DNA of 43,983 nt, from contig CAIRXZ010000316.1 in NCBI GenBank assembly GCA_903882645.1, positions 1 through 43,983 on the forward strand. Reading direction: 5' to 3'. This stretch comes from an uncultured Acidobacteriia bacterium (GTDB lineage Bacteria; Acidobacteriota; Terriglobia; Bryobacterales; Bryobacteraceae). Both the position numbers and the translations under genes were made by a program. Positions 38,421 through 43,983 of the stretch are shown piece by piece (position 1 is the stretch's first letter; every line of letters begins with the position of its first letter). The notes under the pieces are model-generated. The model ran no database searches. It saw only the letters and a program-made list of their open reading frames with translations, and had not been told where the DNA came from.

Positions 38421-40229
38421 ATGCCGAGTGAAACCAATCTGCGCAGGGACTTCCTGCGGCTTGCCGGCGCCGGCGTTGCCGGCGGCGCCCTGACCGTCGA
38501 GGCAAACCAAGTCGCGGCGCGCCCCGCCCTAAGCTCCCCCTCCGCCGGAAGCTTTGACGTAAGGACTTTCGGCGCAACGGGCGACGGAAGGACTCTCGAC
38601 ACCGCCGCCATCAACAAGGCCATCGATGCGTGCGCGGCCGCGGGCGGCGGGACCGTGCTCTTTTCCGCCGGCGATTATCTTTCGTATTCCATCCATATGA
38701 AGAGCAACGTTGCGCTGCAACTGGAAGCGGGCGCGACGATCGTCGCGGCCGACCCGCCCGCGGACGGCGCCGGCGGATTCGATCCTCCCGAGTCTAATCA
38801 GTGGAACATGTACCAGGATTTCGGCCACAGCCATTTCCGGAACAGCCTGATCTGGGGCGAGGCGATCGAGAATATCGCCATTGTCGGAACGGGCCGTATC
38901 TGGGGCAAAGGTCTGAGCCGCGGTGAAGGGTCGGGTCCCAACGCCATGACTTCGGGCGTGGGCAACAAGTCCATCAGCCTGAAGAACTGCCACAACGTGT
39001 TGCTGCGCGATTTTTCGATTCTCCACGGGGGCCACTTCGGCATTCTGGCGACGGGGGTGGATAATCTCACGATCGACAACCTGAAGATCGATACCAACCG
39101 CGACGGCATGGACGTGGATTGCTGCCGCAACGTCCGCATTTCGAATTGCTACGTGAATTCGCCCTGGGACGACGGCATTTGTCTGAAGTCCGATTACTCG
39201 CTGGGCCGCGCCAAGCAGACCGAATACGTCACCATCACCAACTGCTACGTCAGCGGATGCTGGGAAGAGGGGAGCTTGCTGGACGGCTCCTACAAGAAGT
39301 TCGGTCCCGACGCCCGGGTCTCGCGCACCGGACGCATCAAGTTCGGCACCGAATCGAACGGCGGGTTCCGCAACATCACGATCTCCAATTGCGTTTTCGA
39401 AGGCTGCCAGGGGCTGGCGCTGGAGACGGTGGACGGGGCCCTCCTCGAAGACGTGACCATCACGAACATCTCGATGCGCGACATCGTCGGCGCTCCGATC
39501 TTTATGCGGTTAGGAAGCCGCATGCGCGGCCCCGACGACACGCCGGTGGGAACCCTGAGACGGGTGATCGTAAGCAACCTGGTGTGTTCGAATTGCGAAG
39601 CGGGGCTGGGCTCGATTATCAGCGGGATTCCGGGCCACTACATCGAAGATGTGAAAATCGGCAGTATCCAGGTTCTGCACAAGGGCGGCGGGACCAAAGA
39701 AGATGCCGCCTATCGACCGCCGGAGTACGAGGACATGTATCCCGAACCCACCATGTTCATCGGCGGCCCCCGGCCCAGCGGGCGCGGTCCGGACGGGCGC
39801 TGGATTCCCGAGGGACAAGGCCCTGCACGGCCGGGAAGAGGCCCGGGAGCGCCCGCGGCGCCGGGCGGCGGGGGCGGAGCCGCGTCTGGACAGCCCGGGG
39901 CCGTGGCTGCACCCGGCGCGCCGGGGCAGGGAAATGGAAGGGGTTCCGGCGCCCCGCCCGTCCGCCACAACATGCCTTCGCACGGATTCTACGTGCGGCA
40001 CGTGAAGGGCATTCAGTTCGACAACATCGAGATCCGAACCCAAAAGGACGACCTCCGGCCGGCTTTCGTCCTGGACGACGTCCAGGATGCCGACTTCTTC
40101 CGGATCAAAGCGCCGCAGGCCGCCGGGGCGCCGGCGTTCGCGCTCCACAATGTGTCGGATCTCGCGGTCCACATGTGCAGCGGCGTGCCGGATACGCAAC
40201 TGAAAACCGTCGAAAACAAGACCCTGTAG
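38421..40229 (+). CDS. Exported GH28-like (polygalacturonase-type) beta-helix protein
   Basis: 602 residues. The Tat-like signal is NLRRDFLRLAGAGVAGGALT (RR at 8-9). The start of a right-handed beta-helix is FDVRTFGATGDGRTLDTAAI. The GH28-type active-site strands are DTNRDGMDVDCCRN (D231) and NSPWDDGICLKSD (D250/D251). Such enzymes hydrolyse galacturonans or related pectin chains. A Gly/Pro/Ala/Arg-rich insert of about 65 residues (447-515) interrupts the late helix turns before the fold resumes (HGFYVRHVKGIQFDNIEI). GGAG lies 9 bases before ATG 38421. It is probably cotranscribed with the porin and amidohydrolase, a polysaccharide-uptake style set. Confidence 0.88.
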   Translation: MPSETNLRRDFLRLAGAGVAGGALTVEANQVAARPALSSPSAGSFDVRTFGATGDGRTLDTAAINKAIDACAAAGGGTVLFSAGDYLSYSIHMKSNVALQLEAGATIVAADPPADGAGGFDPPESNQWNMYQDFGHSHFRNSLIWGEAIENIAIVGTGRIWGKGLSRGEGSGPNAMTSGVGNKSISLKNCHNVLLRDFSILHGGHFGILATGVDNLTIDNLKIDTNRDGMDVDCCRNVRISNCYVNSPWDDGICLKSDYSLGRAKQTEYVTITNCYVSGCWEEGSLLDGSYKKFGPDARVSRTGRIKFGTESNGGFRNITISNCVFEGCQGLALETVDGALLEDVTITNISMRDIVGAPIFMRLGSRMRGPDDTPVGTLRRVIVSNLVCSNCEAGLGSIISGIPGHYIEDVKIGSIQVLHKGGGTKEDAAYRPPEYEDMYPEPTMFIGGPRPSGRGPDGRWIPEGQGPARPGRGPGAPAAPGGGGGAASGQPGAVAAPGAPGQGNGRGSGAPPVRHNMPSHGFYVRHVKGIQFDNIEIRTQKDDLRPAFVLDDVQDADFFRIKAPQAAGAPAFALHNVSDLAVHMCSGVPDTQLKTVENKTL

Positions 40230-40449
40230 GACAAGGGTCGAGGCGGCGACAGGACGGACGGTCCCGGGCCTCGTGGTACATCGAACGCGCAGCCCCCCGG
40301 ACGTTCCGCGGCTGTTCCCAAGTCGAATTGAGGTTCGCGCCATTGCCGCGCTCCCGCTGGTAAAGGACACGGCCGGTTCTCTCATGACCTCTACGCGGCG
40401 CCGATCGAGGTCACGCCTATTGGAAAGCGAGCAGGAGGGATTTCCAGAG

Positions 40450-40455
40450 TATAAT
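40450..40455 (+). promoter_or_regulatory. Perfect -10 hexamer before the small membrane protein gene
   Basis: TATAAT lies 37 bp before ATG 40492. No good -35 is found at 16-18 bp; TTGGAA at 40420 is too far (24 bp). If used, it gives a leader of about 30 nt. Confidence 0.4.
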
Positions 40456-40491
40456 GATTCAACTCCGGCTCCAAGACCACCGGGAGGATCC

Positions 40492-40965
40492 ATGAAGAAG
40501 ACACTTCTGTTGCTTGTTTGCGGCTCGACGCTTTTCGGCGCGCAGTTTTCCGTCACCGTATTTCCCAAACTGCTGAAGGCCGGTATTAGAGAAAAGAGCA
40601 GGCTCCACAAGTTCGTGTACATAGCCGAGGGGTTGGCCGCGGCCGCCTCGCTCGGCGCGGATGGCTACTCGACCGAACACGGGATCGACATACCCGGCGT
40701 TCAGGAGGTCAACCCGTTGTTCGTCGGCCGGGGGACGAATTCGTTCTCGCAGGTCAAGTTCTGGGCGTATAAGTCCGCTGGCGCGGCCCTTCCGATCGTC
40801 GCCACCTACGTCCTCCACAAGACGCGCGACGATAACGCCGCTACGGACATTGCCAGCATCGCTACCGCCGGCGCGATCACCGCCGGCTTCACCTGGGTCG
40901 CGATTCACAACTTCACTATCGTGAATCGGATCGAAAAGGAACAGGCCGCCGCGAACGCCCGGTAG
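40492..40965 (+). CDS. Small exported/membrane protein of unknown function
   Basis: 157 residues. There is a signal-like N-terminus (MKKTLLLLVCGSTLFGAQFS) and about two further hydrophobic segments (about 45-57 and 95-145, KSAGAALPIVATYVLHK and IASIATAGAITAGFTWVAIH). An EVNPLF motif lies in a GIDIPGVQEVNPLFVGRG loop. I do not recognise the family. GGGAGGAT precedes ATG 40492 and a TATAAT lies upstream, so it is likely a real, separately transcribed gene. The frame extends upstream without a start signal or resemblance. Confidence 0.7.
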   Translation: MKKTLLLLVCGSTLFGAQFSVTVFPKLLKAGIREKSRLHKFVYIAEGLAAAASLGADGYSTEHGIDIPGVQEVNPLFVGRGTNSFSQVKFWAYKSAGAALPIVATYVLHKTRDDNAATDIASIATAGAITAGFTWVAIHNFTIVNRIEKEQAAANAR

Positions 40966-41068
40966 CCGGCGCGCAGCTCGCAACGGTTGCGCTATCGGAG
41001 GAGGCGCCGGGCTTGCCACCCAACGCAAAATCAGCCATAGCCTATCGATACGCCGGCAACCAAGCGGG

Positions 41069-42478
41069 CTAAGCTCCGGCGATCAGTTCGATGCCTTCTT
41101 TGCGGCCCAAGTTGCGCGAGTACTTTCGGGCGTCGTCGTCGTTCCAGTGCTCATGCGCGCCGAGGCTGGCCAGCGCGCCGCCGCCATCGGGGTTGTAGAC
41201 CGTCCCGGACGGGGGCTTCGCCGCTTGCGCCGCTTCGTGGAGGTAGTTGTCCGCGTTGCCGCGGACCTGGGTAGCGCGCGGCTCGCTCCTGAGCAGGTCC
41301 AACGCCACGGAATCGATCGCCACCGGGTCCTGCGACATCAAAATGCTGGAAGCCCAATGGTCGCCGAAGGAGGCCCACCTGAAGACGCTGCCTTCATTGT
41401 GCTCGGCGGTGTACAGACCGTCCAGGATGTAAAGCATCGTCTTGCCGCCGAGGTGGCGGTGCCCCATCAGGTCCACGAGGGCGTTGTAGGAACCCATGGG
41501 CTGAGTCCGCAAGACGCTGTTGTGCAGGATGCGCGGGGACCAACCGCCATCGTTCGGAAAGTGGACGGAACCGAAGTGGTTCTTTCCGATCAACGTGACG
41601 CCGGCCATTCCGTGCGGCCGCAGCAGCGCCATGTTGATCATGTACTTCGCCTCGGTCACCTGGCGCGCAAGATAGCCTGTCGGCACTTCGGTCTTGGAGA
41701 ACCGGATCGGGTTCGCCATGTCCGGCGCGGGGGACATGCGGTCGCCCAGGTTGTAGTCGGCGCCGACCAGAAACTTCACGGCCTGGAATTCACGATTGGA
41801 ATTCGCCCGGATCCGGTTGTGGATCGGTTGACCGACGTTGCGAGCGCCCGTGACATCGTAGACCATGATGTCTTCGCCCCGTACGCCGGCCATTTCGATC
41901 AGTTCCGCGACCAGGGCCACGACGGCGTGAGGGCTGGGCAAGCCATTCTGGGCCGCCATGGGAGGCCCTCCGCCGCGAGCCGCCCCGGAAGGCGCGCCGC
42001 CCGGGGAAGATGCCAGCGCGCCCCACTCCGGGGACCGGTCCTGGTTGCAGTTGATTTTGATCGCGATTCTTTCCCCTGGGCGATATCCGGAACCCCCGAG
42101 CTTGCGGGCATCGTTGAAACTCCGGAACAGCGCGTCCCATGCCTGCTTCTCGTTCCTTCTTCCAGTCAAATTCCGGAGAAGCTGGGAGGTCATGCCATCG
42201 ACCACTTTCTGGTTGGTGTTCGCGTCGTCCCACCAATGGCCCGTGGCGCCGTCCCAACTGGTGGCGTTCGCGTCGCGCACCCATACCACTCTGCCTGGGT
42301 AGATCCCCTTCCCGGCGCCGATCGGATTGTTGGCCGGCTCGCTGGGCTTGAAGGGGTCGGACGGAGCCATCCCGCCCCGTTGTTGCGCGACCGCCTTCCA
42401 TGGCAATGCGAGAGGGACATGAACGAGGCCGGCAGCCGGAGCTGCGGCGAGCGACTTCAAGAAGCACCTTCTGCGCAT
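41069..42478 (-). CDS. DUF362-domain protein with Tat signal
   Basis: 469 residues. The Tat-like signal is MRRRCFLKSLAAAPAAGLVH. The DUF362 body has ERIAIKINCNQDRSPEWG, SPHAVVALVAELIEMAGV, EDIMVYDVTGARN, YMINMALLRPHGMAGVTLIGKNHFGSVHF and SILMSQDPVAIDSVALDLL. It is longer than the 322-residue DUF362 protein at 7732-8700 and carries a Gly/Ala/Pro-rich insert (ASSPGGAPSGAARGGGPPM, about 160-178). AAGGAG lies 9 bases before ATG 42478. The PKD-domain gene is 33 bp upstream in the same direction, so the two are probably one transcript. Function is unknown. Confidence 0.85.
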   Translation of the reverse strand: MRRRCFLKSLAAAPAAGLVHVPLALPWKAVAQQRGGMAPSDPFKPSEPANNPIGAGKGIYPGRVVWVRDANATSWDGATGHWWDDANTNQKVVDGMTSQLLRNLTGRRNEKQAWDALFRSFNDARKLGGSGYRPGERIAIKINCNQDRSPEWGALASSPGGAPSGAARGGGPPMAAQNGLPSPHAVVALVAELIEMAGVRGEDIMVYDVTGARNVGQPIHNRIRANSNREFQAVKFLVGADYNLGDRMSPAPDMANPIRFSKTEVPTGYLARQVTEAKYMINMALLRPHGMAGVTLIGKNHFGSVHFPNDGGWSPRILHNSVLRTQPMGSYNALVDLMGHRHLGGKTMLYILDGLYTAEHNEGSVFRWASFGDHWASSILMSQDPVAIDSVALDLLRSEPRATQVRGNADNYLHEAAQAAKPPSGTVYNPDGGGALASLGAHEHWNDDDARKYSRNLGRKEGIELIAGA

Positions 42479-42511
42479 GGGACTGCTCCTTTCAGATTCC
42501 TCGTCAGAGGT

Positions 42512-43642
42512 CTATTTTACCGAGACGCCCCAGACGTTCGCGAGCCGCGACTTGCCGGCGGGACCTTCCACCTCGAGGATGGCGGTGTAGTCCCGTCCGG
42601 CTTTGTACTGGTGAACGGGGTTCTGCTCGGTGGAGGTGGAGCCGTCCCCGAAGTCCCATTTCCAGGATGTGATCCTGCCCTCGGACTCGTCCTTGAAGGC
42701 CACCAGGCGGCGATCCATGTCCGCGACCTTGTACGACCATTTCGCCTGGATGGCTTTCTGCAACTGCGGCTCGAGCGGCATGAGCCGGAAGCCGACCAGG
42801 TCGCTGGCGTCGCCGAAAAAGGTTTGTTTGTGGGAGAGATTCCAGAAGCCCACGCGATCGCGCGCGTTGACGTCGTCGTAATCGATCACAGCCCAGGACA
42901 GGCCGATCAGCTTGTTCTCGGTGAGCACGGATTCCACGGCGCGCTGCGGGCCGTCGCAGGGAGAGTAGTCGAAGGGTGTGATCCAGAATTCCAGGACCAG
43001 CTTGCCGCTCTCGCCAGGTTTGAAATTGTACTTGTAGGCGGCGTTGGCGTAGGGCAGCCGCTTGATATACTGCGCGCAGCCCCAGGCCATGGCCCAGTCT
43101 TTGTCGCCGGGCGGCGTGAAGATGTGGTAGTTCTGCGCATGGACCCCGTGCGTGGCCCAATGCGCCTCTCGCTCGCTGATGCGCGGATCAATCACCGAGC
43201 GCGACTTGCCCACCGCGTCGGGGGTCCAGACGTCGCGGTGATAGATATCGATCAACGGCCCGCCGGAGAGGTCGCCATCGACCACCACTTCGAAAATGTC
43301 GTTGTGCAGGTCGGTGCGCGAGAAGTCCCAGTAATTGTCGTAAGCCTCGTAGAGAAAGTAGAGGCGGTTGAGACCCTTGACCCAGCCCACCTTGACCTTG
43401 ACGTCCATGTTCTTGGGATCGTGGTTCATGCCATGGCCCTGCTCGGTGTCCATGAGCTGATCCATGCCGATCGCGTAGCTGTCGGGAACCATGGCCCAAT
43501 CCTCGGTGTCGCCGTCGATGCGGGGGATCTTGTCGGGCGGGAACTGAAAGATCTTGAACGTGACATCGGGGCGTTCCAGACCGTACTGCGAAGGCAAGAA
43601 CAGCGCGGCCAAAAAGGCGCAGGCAATCCATCGTTTAAGCAT
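42512..43642 (-). CDS. Secreted protein with carbohydrate-binding-like domain and PKD domain
   Basis: 376 residues. The signal peptide is MLKRWIACAFLAALFLPSQY. A large N-terminal beta-rich domain starts KIPRIDGDTEDWAMVPDSY, the opening typical of CBM9/DOMON-like sugar-binding domains. A C-terminal PKD domain covers about the last 65 residues (WDFGDGSTSTEQNPVHQYKA, then AILEVEGPAGKSRLANVWG). No catalytic motif is recognised. It probably binds glycan or another surface-exposed ligand outside the cell. ATG 43642 has GGAG 8 bases upstream; the frame upstream has no signal peptide. It precedes the DUF362 gene in an apparent two-gene operon. Confidence 0.8.
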   Translation of the reverse strand: MLKRWIACAFLAALFLPSQYGLERPDVTFKIFQFPPDKIPRIDGDTEDWAMVPDSYAIGMDQLMDTEQGHGMNHDPKNMDVKVKVGWVKGLNRLYFLYEAYDNYWDFSRTDLHNDIFEVVVDGDLSGGPLIDIYHRDVWTPDAVGKSRSVIDPRISEREAHWATHGVHAQNYHIFTPPGDKDWAMAWGCAQYIKRLPYANAAYKYNFKPGESGKLVLEFWITPFDYSPCDGPQRAVESVLTENKLIGLSWAVIDYDDVNARDRVGFWNLSHKQTFFGDASDLVGFRLMPLEPQLQKAIQAKWSYKVADMDRRLVAFKDESEGRITSWKWDFGDGSTSTEQNPVHQYKAGRDYTAILEVEGPAGKSRLANVWGVSVK

Positions 43643-43983
43643 AAGTATTGCTCCGCGGCCGGCGCCGGCAAAAGAGCGGCGGCCGGCTTCTTCATGCGAT
43701 TCCAACCAATAGTTTATGGCATGCTCGCGCCGCCAGCCACCTCAGATTCGTGGCTTCAGATTCGTGGCTCCGATGCGATTGCCGGGCCGCGAACGTAAGA
43801 GAGTGCCCGTGAGTGAAGCGGTTATTCCCCGGCAGACCCTTAATATTACTACGTTAAGTGCTAGGGACTCCGTGAATGGCCCACGGCGGCTCCGCAGTAG
43901 GCGCAGGCGCCCGTCCACGTGAAGAGCAGGTATTGGATTTCACGCCGCGTCCTCGGCAGGGTCCACCCAGAAGTTTTTTTTAC
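43643..43983. other. Window-end intergenic region
   Basis: 341 bp with no gene I can support. It contains a perfect 14-bp tandem duplication (TCAGATTCGTGGCT at 43742-43755 and 43756-43769) and an AT-rich stretch at 43840-43862 that could hold a promoter. The flanking gene to the right is outside the window. Confidence 0.5.

Noticed and set aside
41147-43798. Long plus-strand open frame (883 codons) opposite the DUF362 and PKD genes
   Set aside because: It runs antisense through two well-supported genes and their gap, has no signal or domain, and is explained by GC bias at third positions.
1-43983. CRISPR arrays, rRNA genes, prophage or complete insertion sequences
   Set aside because: No regularly spaced repeats, rRNA signatures, phage genes or DDE transposases were seen; the only transposase is the RAYT.

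Overview
The window is GC-rich chromosomal DNA from a Gram-negative bacterium: a TonB-dependent receptor, a porin, lipobox proteins and many Tat-type signal peptides are present. Gene content points to Acidobacteriota, probably a Solibacter/Bryobacter-like soil lineage. The pointers are Tat-tagged sugar-acid enzymes with Gly/Ala/Pro-rich inserts, DUF362 proteins, a fused MFS/spermidine-synthase protein, GH2/GH28/GH30 enzymes, and a REP-associated transposase of a type common there. This assignment is inference from protein resemblance; no rRNA is present.

Layout. 0.2-5.1 kb: an exported M28 peptidase, a nested palindromic repeat that cuts off a TIR-domain gene, a REP-associated transposase (RAYT) with four nearby REPs, and a membrane spermidine-synthase-like gene carrying REP sequence inside its reading frame. 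5.1-8.7 kb (minus): a tight three-gene operon of DUF362, AmmeMemoRadiSam radical SAM enzyme and a fused Memo-AMMECR1 protein, all with export signals. 8.8-9.1 kb: tRNA-Glu(CUC) and a decayed tRNA-Asn-like remnant. 9.4-14.1 kb: an isoprenylcysteine-methyltransferase-like protein and exported GH30 and GH2 glycosidases, each followed by scraps of small genes. 14.5-21.2 kb: a cyclase-family gene present only as an N-terminal and a C-terminal piece, separated by about 5.9 kb carrying a histidine kinase, a response regulator, a TPR/beta-propeller protein and a secreted protein. 21.4-23.8 kb (minus): a Tat-tagged DapA-like protein and an enolase-superfamily protein.

25.3-33.6 kb: a CusRS-like two-component system diverges from a TonB receptor, an exported CobN/HmuS-like protein, an ExbB/TolQ-like channel and a DUF2149 protein. 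Perfect 13-bp tandem repeats lie just upstream of a strong sigma70-type promoter. This resembles hmu-type loci and may be a porphyrin or metal acquisition system, with tetrapyrrole metal removal or insertion at the periplasmic side.

33.65-35.3 kb (minus): a tandem-domain bacterial microcompartment shell protein (BMC-T) is translationally coupled to a DapA/KDG-aldolase-family enzyme. The enzyme ends in an amphipathic helix that looks like an encapsulation peptide. This suggests a minimal or satellite aldolase microcompartment and is the most novel-looking unit. 35.7-43.6 kb: a DcaP-like porin, an exported amidohydrolase, a GH28-like pectin-type hydrolase, a small membrane protein, a second DUF362 protein and a PKD-domain secreted protein. 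Together with GH2/GH30 they suggest plant- or microbial-polysaccharide use.

All assignments come from reading translated sequence and motifs by eye. No database search was run.
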